A DNA stretch of 64,000 nt from an uncultured Saprospiraceae bacterium (GTDB taxonomy: Bacteria; Bacteroidota; Bacteroidia; Chitinophagales; Saprospiraceae), in NCBI GenBank assembly GCA_937941765.1, contig CALDGQ010000110.1, positions 1 through 64,000 of the forward strand. The letters run 5' to 3'. Each line of letters starts with the position of its first letter. The first letter of the stretch is position 1. The notes under the pieces are model-generated. The model made no database searches. It worked only from the letters and a program-made list of their open reading frames with translations, and was not told the DNA's origin. This document shows, piece after piece, positions 46,206 to 54,727 of the stretch. Made by a program: the position numbers and the translations under genes.

Positions 46206-47007
46206 CTTGTTGACCTAGCATATTGAGACCGATATCTGCTACCTTGGCTTCATTGACAACACTTGCTGTTTGACCTTTTTTGTAAAGTACAGGTGCATTT
46301 GCATCATCCCATATTTCGATTTTCAATTCTTTGGCGAAGTACTTTGCAAGATCACCCATATTTTTTGCGTAGTCTTTTGTTTTTCCAAGTGCGATAAATA
46401 AATCCATTACAGCCATTCTAATGATTTCGTATCTATCTATGTACATCAACATTTGGCGGATATTCTTGCCTTTATAATTTTGACCAATCTCTTTCATTTT
46501 TGCACGTAATTCTTTTGCAGAATAACCTAAAAGATTGGCGCGATAATTCCACCACTTATTATCTTCTATGTGTGTTGATTTAAATTGAGAATGATGTGCT
46601 TTTTCTGCTTCTTTTTGTTTGGAAGTAAAGCCCATTGTTTTTGTCAACTCCAACACTGCAATTACTTGCTCTTTGGTCATGGTTTCTTTCCTTGGCGCTA
46701 CACCTTCTACTTCCAACAAACATTTTGCAACTTCTTCTTTCACTTTACTATTCGTTGTCAGTGCAATTAATCGAGCTAATTCTATAGTCAAATAATAGTC
46801 TCGTAATTTGCTGACTTTGAAAGTACGGACTGAATAGTCTTTCATTTCTTCTGGCTTGCGCACATCGTCGTTGAATGCATATACATCTGTCACCCACTTT
46901 ATTGCATTTCTTAAATAATAGTGCGCAGGTAATCCAAGTACTTTGTGTAAGTTAGTTGCAGTAACTACCTTCGTTCCTTTTTTACTTGTTATGATATTTA
47001 ATTCCAT
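46168..47007 (-). CDS. Phage antirepressor-like (AntA/KilA-N type) protein
   Basis: 279 residues. The first ~100 resemble the AntA/AntB antirepressor fold: VVTATNLHKVLGLPAHYYLR corresponds to the DNA-binding winged start and YYLTIELARLIALTTNSKVK to the conserved Met/Ala-rich helix. The middle and C-terminal parts are Lys-rich helices (WWNYRANLLGYSAKELRAKM) with no named domain. No other phage gene lies nearby, so this is either a domesticated regulator or a lone remnant. A clear -7 box (47049-47056) and terminator suggest it is expressed alone. Family assignment is by pattern and moderate. Confidence 0.65.
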   Translation of the reverse strand: MELNIITSKKGTKVVTATNLHKVLGLPAHYYLRNAIKWVTDVYAFNDDVRKPEEMKDYSVRTFKVSKLRDYYLTIELARLIALTTNSKVKEEVAKCLLEVEGVAPRKETMTKEQVIAVLELTKTMGFTSKQKEAEKAHHSQFKSTHIEDNKWWNYRANLLGYSAKELRAKMKEIGQNYKGKNIRQMLMYIDRYEIIRMAVMDLFIALGKTKDYAKNMGDLAKYFAKELKIEIWDDANAPVLYKKGQTASVVNEAKVADIGLNMLGQQGILNLFTEKRAG

Positions 47008-47048
47008 GATTCTTTAATTTTAATGAATGAGAATCTACGATGATATAT

Positions 47049-47056
47049 CAAATATA
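47049..47056 (-). promoter_or_regulatory. -7 promoter box of the antirepressor-like gene
   Basis: The minus strand reads TATATTTG, matching TAnnTTTG 42 bp before the ATG at 47007. Confidence 0.4.
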
Positions 47057-47157
47057 AGCATAATGTTTAGTTTATAAAACATTTTGTTTGTTTTTTAACA
47101 ATTTTTTAAAACATTTTATGGTAATGTTAAGGTGATTTAATATTTAAACAGCTGATA

Positions 47158-48537
47158 ATGAGTTTTTTAAATAAAAACATGTCTATTTATTCTTTGGTTT
47201 TCTTTCGAATAATGTTTGGAATTTTAGCATTTGCAGAATCTCTTGCGTTGCTATTTCACTATCATTTGAAGAAGAATGCCTATGAATTTGGTGGTTTTCA
47301 GTTCAAGTATTTTGGTTTTGAATGGGTTCAGCCAATGCCAAAAACTTTAATGACCATCTTTTTCATCTTTTTGATTATTTCTGGGATCTTAATTGCAATC
47401 GGGAAATGGTATCGTGGAGCTGCGGTATTCTTTGCTTTTGGAATCACCTATACTTTTCTTCTTGAAAAAAGTTATTACCTCAACCATGGATACCTATTAT
47501 GTATGTTGAGTTTTATCATCATTTTGCTTCCACTTAATAAATATTTTTCTTTTGATGTTTGGAAAAATCCTGCAAGTAGACAATTGCAAGTGCCTTACTG
47601 GAATTTACTGATCCTGAAATTAATGATGGCAATTGTATACTTCTATGGTGGATTGGCGAAAATAAATTGGGATTGGTTAAATGCAAAACCATTGGATAGA
47701 TGGGTTTCGGCCAAATCAGATATGTTTCTATTGGGACCGCTTTGGGATCAAGAATGGGTACCTTGGTTTATGAGCTATGGCGGTTTAATGTTGGATTTAT
47801 GCATTGTTCCATTATTGATTTTAAGTCGACCAACGCGATGGCTCGCACTGGGTATGGCAGTCTTTTTTCACATCGTGAATACGATCTTATTTAGTATTGG
47901 TATTTTTCCTGTTTTATCCATCACGCTGACTTTGCTTTTTTTCGAACCAGATTTTCCATTGAAAATTATTAACTGGTTAAGCAAACGAAATCAATTTGTT
48001 AGAAAATTACAAGATAATTGGAATCGTAAAATGGAAACCTCACCTCATTTTGTCGAAACCATTTCGCCAGTCAATAATGTTATACTTATCGGATTGGGAA
48101 TTTATGTAATGATCCAACTACTACTGCCATTTAGGCATCATTTGATTCCTGGAGATGTGGCTTGGACCGAAGAAGGGCACCGATTTTCTTGGCGAATGAT
48201 GTTGCGGAGTAAAAGAGGAAGCGGTCATTTTAAAGTTGCAGATTTGGATAAAAATATTGTCGCTAAAATTTATCCTAAAAAAGAATTGACGGAACGACAA
48301 GCTAGAAAAATATTTGGACAGCCTGATATGATTTATCAATTCGCCCAAAAATTAAAAGAGGATTACAAAAATAAAGGAATTGATAACATTGCAATTACTG
48401 CTCATATTAAAGCGAAGGTGAATGGTGGAAAACGTGGAGATTTTGTTGATCCAGAAGTGGATTTATCTAAGGTGGAATGGAAGGTGTTTGGGCATAATGA
48501 GTGGATTCTCGCTAGGCCGGAGAAACTTAATAAATGA
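47158..48537 (+). CDS. HTTM / vitamin K-dependent gamma-carboxylase-like membrane protein
   Basis: 459 residues with several N-terminal membrane helices. The family signatures are FRIMFGILAFAESLALL, FLLEKSYYLNHGYLLCMLSF and MAIVYFYGGLAKINWDWL, the last matching the segment that holds the active-site Lys of the vertebrate carboxylase. WGRxxxF-like helices follow, then a soluble C-terminal domain (HRFSWRMMLRSKRGSGHFKV). Bacterial homologues are widespread in marine Bacteroidota; their activity is mostly unproven and may be epoxidase or carboxylase. A second ATG at 47179 also fits. Single gene, divergent from the antirepressor. Confidence 0.88.
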   Translation: MSFLNKNMSIYSLVFFRIMFGILAFAESLALLFHYHLKKNAYEFGGFQFKYFGFEWVQPMPKTLMTIFFIFLIISGILIAIGKWYRGAAVFFAFGITYTFLLEKSYYLNHGYLLCMLSFIIILLPLNKYFSFDVWKNPASRQLQVPYWNLLILKLMMAIVYFYGGLAKINWDWLNAKPLDRWVSAKSDMFLLGPLWDQEWVPWFMSYGGLMLDLCIVPLLILSRPTRWLALGMAVFFHIVNTILFSIGIFPVLSITLTLLFFEPDFPLKIINWLSKRNQFVRKLQDNWNRKMETSPHFVETISPVNNVILIGLGIYVMIQLLLPFRHHLIPGDVAWTEEGHRFSWRMMLRSKRGSGHFKVADLDKNIVAKIYPKKELTERQARKIFGQPDMIYQFAQKLKEDYKNKGIDNIAITAHIKAKVNGGKRGDFVDPEVDLSKVEWKVFGHNEWILARPEKLNK

Positions 48538-48574
48538 TTCTCTAGAGGCGGCTGAAGTCGCTTGAACAGCACAC

Positions 48575-49561
48575 CTAATCAACAAACTGAAAAATCCTTC
48601 CTTGTTCACCAACAATATATCCAATCCCTTCAATTACAAAAACATCTCTCAGATTTACATCAGGAAAATCAGCAACTTGTTTCCAACTATCACCTCCATC
48701 TTTTGTGACCCAAAAAATCCCATTATTCCCGACAATATATCCTTTATTTTCATCTGCAAAAAAGACCGACTGAAAGGCTTTGTCACTTACAAATAATTTA
48801 TCACCATCTCGCAAGGTTTCATAGGTTGCACCCCCATCAGTTGTTTTCAATATCGTACCACTTGCGCCAACTATATATCCAGTATTCGCAGAAGGAAAAT
48901 GGATGTCTTTATAAAAGTCTCCACTGATATCTAATTGTGTGAAATTGAATCCTGCATCTGTAGAACGCATCACGACTCCATAACCACATACGTGCACAGT
49001 AGTTTCATCTGAATAAGCAACTGCAGACATTTCATTTTCCAAAGTATCTACTAAATTCAAAATATAATCATCTTCCATCTTGAGAATTTTCCCAAATTGA
49101 AATGCTTCTCCGCCAACGATCACTCCATTTTTCGAATCGTAAAAAGCAGCATCTCGCATGATGAACCATCGATTTTGTCGCCAAAATTCCCACTCCTCAT
49201 CAGGACTATCTTTGAAGAATATATGCCCGTCAATTCCGACTGCATATCCTGCATTGTTTTGATCAAATGTAAGTGCAAATAATTCTTTATCTCCTAATGT
49301 ATCTCGCAACCAAGTGTTTCCGCCATCTGTTGTCTGCAAATAAACACCATCTGTCCAGGTATCCCCACCTACAATATGGCCGATGTCGGCATCTGTAAAA
49401 AAAACACTATTAAGGGTAAATGTTGTTGGGGAATCTTGTTCAGACCAAGCCATATTTCTATCTTTTTTACGGCAAGCACTGGAGAGACCTACCATTAATA
49501 GTAGGCCAATAAAAAAGGGGTGTTTGACCACCCCAATTATATATCTGCATTTGCAAATCAT
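48575..49561 (-). CDS. YCF48/BNR-repeat lipoprotein
   Basis: 328 residues. The N-terminal hydrophobic stretch ends in a lipobox (LLLMVGLSSACRKKD). The rest is a beta-propeller of YCF48-like repeats with recurring GYAVG/GYIVG and TTDGG(N/A)TW elements, e.g. GGDTWTDGVYLQTTDGGNTW, NTGYIVGASGTILKTTDGGA and NKGYIVGNNGIFWVTKDGGD. In photosynthetic organisms Ycf48 helps photosystem II assembly; in Bacteroidota such proteins are surface or periplasmic and of unknown role. The start could be a downstream GTG just before the hydrophobic stretch. Closely follows the hypothetical secreted gene at 49590. Confidence 0.87.
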   Translation of the reverse strand: MICKCRYIIGVVKHPFFIGLLLMVGLSSACRKKDRNMAWSEQDSPTTFTLNSVFFTDADIGHIVGGDTWTDGVYLQTTDGGNTWLRDTLGDKELFALTFDQNNAGYAVGIDGHIFFKDSPDEEWEFWRQNRWFIMRDAAFYDSKNGVIVGGEAFQFGKILKMEDDYILNLVDTLENEMSAVAYSDETTVHVCGYGVVMRSTDAGFNFTQLDISGDFYKDIHFPSANTGYIVGASGTILKTTDGGATYETLRDGDKLFVSDKAFQSVFFADENKGYIVGNNGIFWVTKDGGDSWKQVADFPDVNLRDVFVIEGIGYIVGEQGRIFQFVD

Positions 49562-49589
49562 TAATATCTGTTCTTTGCTAAAGAGTCTT

Positions 49590-50102
49590 TTAATAAGTTC
49601 CTACTTTTTTTTTTCCTGTAAAGGTAGGAAAGGAAGCACTTCCGTAATGGGAATACTTTGTTTTGTACAATAACGGAAATGTATAATGTCTCGCGAAACT
49701 AGAAAAGAATGCTTTCAGTTCTTCTACATCTACATTTCTTGAATTTGGTTTAAGGAAAAAAGCAATGTGTGCAATGGTACCATCCGGTTCCCAAAATATA
49801 TTCATCCACATTTTGATCCCTTTCAAATCATATCCAATTGACTCACTATAATCTTCCATCTCGGTAATCATCGTGACCCATTTATTGAATGCAAGGTCCA
49901 TATTGTTGTCCGTCGCTGTCAACAGTAAGGTCTCATAATCTACACTTAGCTTTTCAAATTGTCTTTCATGATCTCCCAACAAAAAAGCTTTTGGAAGGAT
50001 CGTATCCGGCTTCATCATCGTACCCGTTGCAAGCGAACTTGCATTGGCAATCCCAAAGCACAGTAAAAATGAAAAGCAACACCAGGTTTTTAGAAATTTC
50101 AT
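49590..50102 (-). CDS. Small secreted protein of unknown function
   Basis: From the ATG at 50102 the product has 170 residues with a signal peptide (LKTWCCFSFLLCFGIANA). The body contains FNKWVTMITEMEDYSES and a IAHIAFFLKPNSRNVDVEEL segment that resembles the periplasmic TonB/YbbR-like beta-alpha fold used in small Bacteroidota proteins, but I cannot name a family. A longer frame reaches 50195, but a TATTTTTG promoter box at 50118-50125 lies inside that extension and favours the shorter start. Only 28 bp separate it from the YCF48-like gene. Confidence 0.72.
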   Translation of the reverse strand: MKFLKTWCCFSFLLCFGIANASSLATGTMMKPDTILPKAFLLGDHERQFEKLSVDYETLLLTATDNNMDLAFNKWVTMITEMEDYSESIGYDLKGIKMWMNIFWEPDGTIAHIAFFLKPNSRNVDVEELKAFFSSFARHYTFPLLYKTKYSHYGSASFPTFTGKKKVGTY

Positions 50103-50117
50103 TCGGTTGAATTTGAC

Positions 50118-50125
50118 CAAAAATA
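50118..50125 (-). promoter_or_regulatory. -7 promoter box before the small secreted gene
   Basis: The minus strand reads TATTTTTG, a TAnnTTTG match 16 bp before the chosen ATG. It decides against the upstream start at 50195. Confidence 0.4.
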
Positions 50126-50345
50126 ATACATTATTTTCAGAATTATAGGCTATCTCAATTAAGTCTTTCACAGGAATAACGTCATTGTGCTTCATTCTTT
50201 GCCATTTCAGGTGTTAAATTTTTATTAAAGAACTTTATAATATATATATAACTGTCTCTATTTGTTGAATGTTCGTCTAAGATAGAAAACGTTATATATA
50301 CTTTTTATATAATATTATTTGATAATTATCTAACTTGAGCCTGCT

Positions 50346-50984
50346 ATGGTAATCGATATTGTATTTGCGGTTTTTGCTTTGTATGGCTTCTATTTAGGAT
50401 TTTCTAAGGGAATCATAGAGACGTTTTTTGCATTCATCTCTGTAATGTTTGGAGCCATGGCTGCATTCAAATTTGCACCTGATGTCACTGGTATTCTTCA
50501 AACTACTTTTTCTAGCCAAAATCCTTTAATGTTCATCGCTGGTTTCGTTGTCACTTTTGCTGGCACGATGATCGTGATTCGTATGATTGCAAAAGGATTG
50601 GAAGGAATTCTCAAAACAGCCAATATCAATATCATCAATCAAATTTTTGGAGGAGGATTGTTATCTGGTCTCATGATTTTGGTTTGTAGTGTCGGTGTTT
50701 GGTTTGCTGAAAAATCTCATGTCCTTGACAACGCAACAAAACAAGAGTCCTTCACTTATCCTTATCTAGAACCTTTCCCTGGTATGGTCTGGGCAGCTGG
50801 TAATAAATTGAGACCTGCTTTTCAAGAATTTTGGGACCACTCACTAGATGTCATGGATCGTATCGAAGACATGAGTGTCAAACGTGAGGAATCTAATCCA
50901 AGCGTTTATGATATTCCGGATGATGATGATCGAGCTAAGAAACCACCTATGGAGAATAAACCTAAACGGCGAAGGATTAATTAG
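50346..50984 (+). CDS. CvpA family membrane protein
   Basis: 212 residues. Four membrane helices fill the first ~120 residues, with the family start VIDIVFAVFALYGFYLGFSKGIIET and FIAGFVVTFAGTMIVIRMIA. A soluble, charged C-terminal tail ends in KPKRRRIN. CvpA proteins are needed for colicin V production and bile or envelope stress resistance in enterics; the exact function is unsettled. Full length. The ATG at 50346 is the only sensible start. Single gene, divergent from the small secreted gene. Confidence 0.9.
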   Translation: MVIDIVFAVFALYGFYLGFSKGIIETFFAFISVMFGAMAAFKFAPDVTGILQTTFSSQNPLMFIAGFVVTFAGTMIVIRMIAKGLEGILKTANINIINQIFGGGLLSGLMILVCSVGVWFAEKSHVLDNATKQESFTYPYLEPFPGMVWAAGNKLRPAFQEFWDHSLDVMDRIEDMSVKREESNPSVYDIPDDDDRAKKPPMENKPKRRRIN

Positions 50985-51065
50985 ATGTTAGACGTCGGGA
51001 CTTTTTATTTTTAGTAATTGTTTAAGTAGATTTCTCCACTTAGGTCGAAATCTGAAACGTGCTAA

Positions 51066-51125
51066 ATTGCTTGATCCCTCGACATCTTCGCTAAAGCGAA
51101 AACTCGGGATGACAAGCAAATTAAG
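51066..51125. repeat. Imperfect palindrome of the CATCCCGAG type
   Basis: TTGCTTGATCCCTCGACATCTTCGC and GCGAAAACTCGGGATGACAAGCAA pair across a TAAA loop with a few mismatches. The phrase CTCGGGATGACAA is a recurrent intergenic sequence in Bacteroidota genomes (from memory). Non-coding. Confidence 0.6.
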
Positions 51126-51213
51126 TGACTAGGATATTATTAGCATTTCCTTAATTTCATAAGCCTTAATTATAATTTCTCGTTCAAAATGACAAGATAA
51201 CTTTATGCTTGTA

Positions 51214-51990
51214 TCACTTGAAATTCTCATTCGGTAAGTTGAAATTCTCTACAAATTTAGGCAGATCTGATTTAACCAATTGGACCAATCTTGGTTCCTT
51301 ACTAGCATCCAACCATTTTATTAAATCCAAAATATTTTCTTCAGTCATTGCGGTACAACCTGCCGTATGTTTTCCAGGACCTCTCCAAAGATGAAAAAAG
51401 ATGCAAGAACCCGCTTCAGCTTTTGCGGGCGTATTGTGTTTGACAAAGACACCCCATTTGTATAAATCATCTTTTCGTTTCATGAAGTCGGCAGTTTCCC
51501 AATCTTTTATCACCTTGGAATTGTCGACAATTTGGTTGTAGTATTTTGATTTGCTGTCTTCTATACATTGAGTTACTTCTGTGATTGGAACATATGGAAT
51601 TTTTAATTTAGGTGCAGTTTCTTTTGAAGCATATCCGAATGCGGTTCCGAATTCAAACATACCTGCTGGTGATTTACCATCTCCTTCTTTTTTGTCAATT
51701 CCTGTTAGCAAATCATGTGTTCCTCTTCCTTTGGCCAATCCCGTTCTTCCTAATGTGACATCATGTGTTGCACCAACTTGTATCCATTTTTTATTGGAAA
51801 ATTCGTATTTCGATAAAACAGCATTGACAGAATCTGGATGCTCGCTTAATACTACGACTAATTGTGTTGGACTTTTAGGACCATTCATTTGTTCTGAAGT
51901 TACTATTATTGTTTTGGGTTCGGTTTGTCCACAACCTAGTATCAGTAAAATGAGGTGGATTGTAGTAAGAAAAAGGATTGGTTTGTACAT
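51214..51990 (-). CDS. L,D-transpeptidase (YkuD) lipoprotein
   Basis: 258 residues with a lipobox (LILLILGCGQT). The YkuD catalytic domain has GRTGLAKGRGTHDLL and KEGDGKSPAGMFEFGTAFGY early in the domain. The active-site motif is FFHLWRGPGKHTAGCTAM, with catalytic Cys near 210 and His ten residues before. Such enzymes cross-link peptidoglycan (3-3 links) or attach lipoproteins; the specific reaction is not deducible. The short C-terminus ends in DLPKFVENFNLPNENFK. Periplasmic or outer-membrane lipoprotein. Single gene. Confidence 0.88.
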   Translation of the reverse strand: MYKPILFLTTIHLILLILGCGQTEPKTIIVTSEQMNGPKSPTQLVVVLSEHPDSVNAVLSKYEFSNKKWIQVGATHDVTLGRTGLAKGRGTHDLLTGIDKKEGDGKSPAGMFEFGTAFGYASKETAPKLKIPYVPITEVTQCIEDSKSKYYNQIVDNSKVIKDWETADFMKRKDDLYKWGVFVKHNTPAKAEAGSCIFFHLWRGPGKHTAGCTAMTEENILDLIKWLDASKEPRLVQLVKSDLPKFVENFNLPNENFK

Positions 51991-52264
51991 TGTTAAGATA
52001 ATTTTTGTTCTTTGTATTTTGCAGGGTTGCTGTCATTCCTTCAGGGTTTATCGGAGAGACCCAAGATAGCCTACCGCGATGCACTAGGCTATCTTATATC
52101 ACCCCTTTGGATACGGGCGTTGCCCATATTTTATTGTTTATGCTCCGTTGGAGCTCGACAGAACTTAACAACCCTGCCCAACGGGGTTTGACGACCTTGT
52201 ATGAAGTTCTCTTTGAGGTAGTTTTATATTTATGAATTCAATTCCAATTAAAGATAGTGAAAAA
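51991..52264. other. Gene-free filler with small palindromes
   Basis: Contains AAGATAGCCTA/TAGGCTATCTT (52063-52073 and 52085-52095, a 10-11 bp stem) and short CTCCGTTGGAG and CCCAACGGGG motifs. Similar phrases are widespread intergenic repeats in Bacteroidota. Open frames across it have no family resemblance. Confidence 0.5.
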
Positions 52265-52274
52265 AGTGTTGTCC

Positions 52275-52340
52275 GGTTGAAGGTGAACGGGAGTACGTTT
52301 GGAGGATGTGAGATCGCGTACTCCCCATTCACCGTCAACC
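52275..52340. repeat. Long imperfect palindrome upstream of a hypothetical gene
   Basis: The left arm GGTTG-AGGTGAACGGGAGTACG (52275-52297) pairs with CGTACTCCCCATTCACCGTCAACC (52317-52340) with few mismatches. The apex GGAGTACG...CGTACTCC matches the palindromes at 13216 and 29131, although the arm bases differ. It ends 36 bp before the ATG at 52377. Confidence 0.75.
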
Positions 52341-52376
52341 CGTTTATCGCTCACCGTTTTTTATTATCTTGCAACT

Positions 52377-52970
52377 ATGTCTGATTTTTGGAATTACTTT
52401 AAAAATATGTTTGGTAAATCTGGTGAAAGCTCTGCAGCTAACCCATTCACGCATGAGGTGATAACTTTATCGAAGAAAGAACAGATTGCCTTTACCAACT
52501 GGAAATCTTCCAATCAGAAAAAAGCCATTCTTGAGTATCTTCATCAGCAATATGGAAATCAACTTATCACTAGTAGTAATCTAGATCGAGGTATTGATTT
52601 TGTAAAGACACCGTCTACAAAAGGATTTGTTATTCATTGCACGTTGGTAAAATTTAAGCCCAAAGATTTGCGGTACTTTTTCTTTTATTTGGAAGAAAGA
52701 ATCAAGTCAATAAAATATCGCTCTTATCTTTCTGACAAACGAGTGTATGAAAAAAATGGGAAGATTGAAATGGTGGAACGGCATTATTTAAAGCCACCAA
52801 TTATGAAGGATTTTGTGGCTAAAGTGGATCAAAAATTTGGAAACATAACAATAGAATTGGTTTCTATTAATTCAGTGATGACATCGTTGAAATTTCAGGC
52901 TACGAGTTATAATGATCACTTGTATGAGGAGGCGGATCGGTTTGAAGGGTTGATGGAGGTTTTGTTGTGA
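52377..52970 (+). CDS. Hypothetical cytoplasmic protein
   Basis: 197 residues from the ATG at 52377 (SDFWNYFKNMFGKS); a 26-codon upstream extension lies in palindromic DNA and is rejected. No signal peptide or membrane helix. The body alternates helices and strands (KKAILEYLHQQYGNQLI; GFVIHCTLVKFKPKDLRYFFFYLEERI; KIEMVERHYLKPPI), and the end is VSINSVMTSLKFQATSYND. I do not recognise the family. A Phe/Tyr-rich, basic composition and conserved-looking spacing suggest a real gene. Confidence 0.72.
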   Translation: MSDFWNYFKNMFGKSGESSAANPFTHEVITLSKKEQIAFTNWKSSNQKKAILEYLHQQYGNQLITSSNLDRGIDFVKTPSTKGFVIHCTLVKFKPKDLRYFFFYLEERIKSIKYRSYLSDKRVYEKNGKIEMVERHYLKPPIMKDFVAKVDQKFGNITIELVSINSVMTSLKFQATSYNDHLYEEADRFEGLMEVLL

Positions 52971-53281
52971 TTTTTTTTACAACAAAGGGTAAGGTGTAGA
53001 ACGTGATTTACCAAAAAGATCACCTTAGAAACATAGAGCACAAAGCTCTTGGTACGTGAAATTTCCTTACGAGAAAGCGCTGAAATCGCAGAAAGAGTAC
53101 GTGAAAAAATCACGCAGGGAAATCGCAGAATGAGTATGTGTAAAATTAGAGTTCACCTAAAACTTCACTTTTTTTTGCAAACTTATACAAGCATGTTACA
53201 CAAAGCTCTAAAGTCGCAACGCGACGATATAACATGCAGAGAATATTGTAACCGTTCGACTTGTTTGGCATCAGTATTAGT
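52971..53281. other. Gene-free spacer with degenerate repeats
   Basis: About 310 bp downstream of the hypothetical gene. It contains repeated GTACGTGAAA and AATCGCAGAAxGAGTA phrases (near 53050-53135) like the CGCAGA-type filler common in Bacteroidota, partly self-complementary (TCACGTAC/GTACGTGA). No coding or RNA gene seen. Confidence 0.5.
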
Positions 53282-54727
53282 CTAATTAACCCAATTCTTC
53301 CGCTCCTGCACTAGATGATGTAACACTACATTTACACCATACTTTTCTTTTAGATGTTTGGTTACAGAATCCGCTGAAAAGACACTGCGATGTTGACCAC
53401 CAGTACAACCGAAATTGATAGATAGATTGGTAAAACTTCTTTCTAGGTAGTTTTCCACAGCTTTATCCACAATTAGATAGACTTGATTGAGAAAATCTCC
53501 CATTTCAGAATGGAGTTTTAGGAAATTGATGACGGGTTCGTCTCGGCCTGTAAGTTTTTTGTACGGTTCATATCTGCCTGGATTGTGAATGAATCGGCAA
53601 TCGAAAACGAAACCACCTCCATGCCCAGAAGTATCTTGTGGAATTCCTTCTTTGTAAGAAAAACTATTTACATGAATAGTAAGTAGACTATTTTGTCCAA
53701 TACTTTTGTCGAAAGGTTTGAATTTTTCTGATTCCGTGATGGCAACTAATGCTTTTCTTAGTTCTGGAATTTCAACATCTAAATTTGAATTTTCCAACAA
53801 CCACTTTAAATTCTTGATCGCAAAAGGAATGCTGGATAAAAAGTATTCTTTACGTTCATGCAAACCACGGAATCCATATGCGCCTAAGACTTGTATACAA
53901 CGAATGAGCACATAACCGTAATAGTATTTGGTGAATTGTTCGCGATTAATATCAACAAGTTGGCTCGCATGATCGAGATAGTGATTCAGCAACTCTTTGC
54001 GAATCGGGTGCGGAATGTTGGCTTTGGATTGCCACAATAAGGAGGCTAAATCATATTGCAATGCTCCTTTTCTTCCTCCTTGATAATCGATAAAAAATGG
54101 AGTGCCATTTTTCATCATGATATTTCTGGACTGAAAATCACGGAACATAAAATAATCACAATCGGCTTGCAATAGATAATCTGTCAATTTATGAAAATCT
54201 TTTTCCAATAAATCTTCATCATATTGAACGCCCGCTAATTTCAAAAAATAATACTTGAAATAATTTAAGTCCCACAACATCGATTGGGTATCAAATGCTT
54301 TTCTTGGATAACACAAATCGTAGTTGAGACCATCTCCACCTTTGATTTGTAAGGTCGCCAATTCCTCAACAACTTTTTTATAGATCGAAATAAGATTGTC
54401 TGGGAACCCATCTCCTTTTTCTAAAAGATAACTATATAGTGTCGTTGCTCCTAAATCTTCTTGTAAATAAATATCATGGTCGATATCTTCTGCAAAAATT
54501 TGCGGAACAGGTAATGACTTTGATTTGAAATGTTCTGAAAAATGTATGAATGCTTTATTCTCTTTTTTGTCTGGATTGTGCGCACCAATGACTGTTTTTG
54601 ATTTTCCTTTGATGCGATAATATTTACGATCAGAACCGGAAGGAGCCAACGGCAATATCAATGAAGCTGCTTCATCGAATGTCTTTTCAAATAGCTCACT
54701 TAATTTTTTTTGAATGTCTATTTTCAT
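53282..54727 (-). CDS. Amino-sugar kinase-like (APH fold) and RapZ C-terminal domain fusion
   Basis: 481 residues. Residues ~1-335 form an aminoglycoside-phosphotransferase/AmgK-like kinase domain. The catalytic loop is FMFRDFQSRNIMMKN (Asp and Asn of the HxDxxxxN type), the metal Asp lies in PFFIDYQGGRKGALQYDLAS, and a Gly-poor nucleotide loop lies near ASLILPLAPSGSDR. Residues ~345-481 match the C-terminal domain of RapZ/YvcJ: VFDCRFIHNPGRYEPYKKLT and the sulfate/amino-sugar phosphate pocket FGCTGGQHRSVF near 442. The N-terminal P-loop ATPase of RapZ is absent. It overlaps the obgE stop by 4 bp (ATGA), so the two are translationally coupled. Sensing or phosphorylating cell-wall sugars is inference. 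Confidence 0.88.
   Translation of the reverse strand: MKIDIQKKLSELFEKTFDEAASLILPLAPSGSDRKYYRIKGKSKTVIGAHNPDKKENKAFIHFSEHFKSKSLPVPQIFAEDIDHDIYLQEDLGATTLYSYLLEKGDGFPDNLISIYKKVVEELATLQIKGGDGLNYDLCYPRKAFDTQSMLWDLNYFKYYFLKLAGVQYDEDLLEKDFHKLTDYLLQADCDYFMFRDFQSRNIMMKNGTPFFIDYQGGRKGALQYDLASLLWQSKANIPHPIRKELLNHYLDHASQLVDINREQFTKYYYGYVLIRCIQVLGAYGFRGLHERKEYFLSSIPFAIKNLKWLLENSNLDVEIPELRKALVAITESEKFKPFDKSIGQNSLLTIHVNSFSYKEGIPQDTSGHGGGFVFDCRFIHNPGRYEPYKKLTGRDEPVINFLKLHSEMGDFLNQVYLIVDKAVENYLERSFTNLSINFGCTGGQHRSVFSADSVTKHLKEKYGVNVVLHHLVQERKNWVN

Noticed and set aside
51991..52376. Open frames on both strands across the spacer (e.g. 52005-52235)
   Set aside because: They run through palindromic repeats and lack homology; treated as filler DNA.
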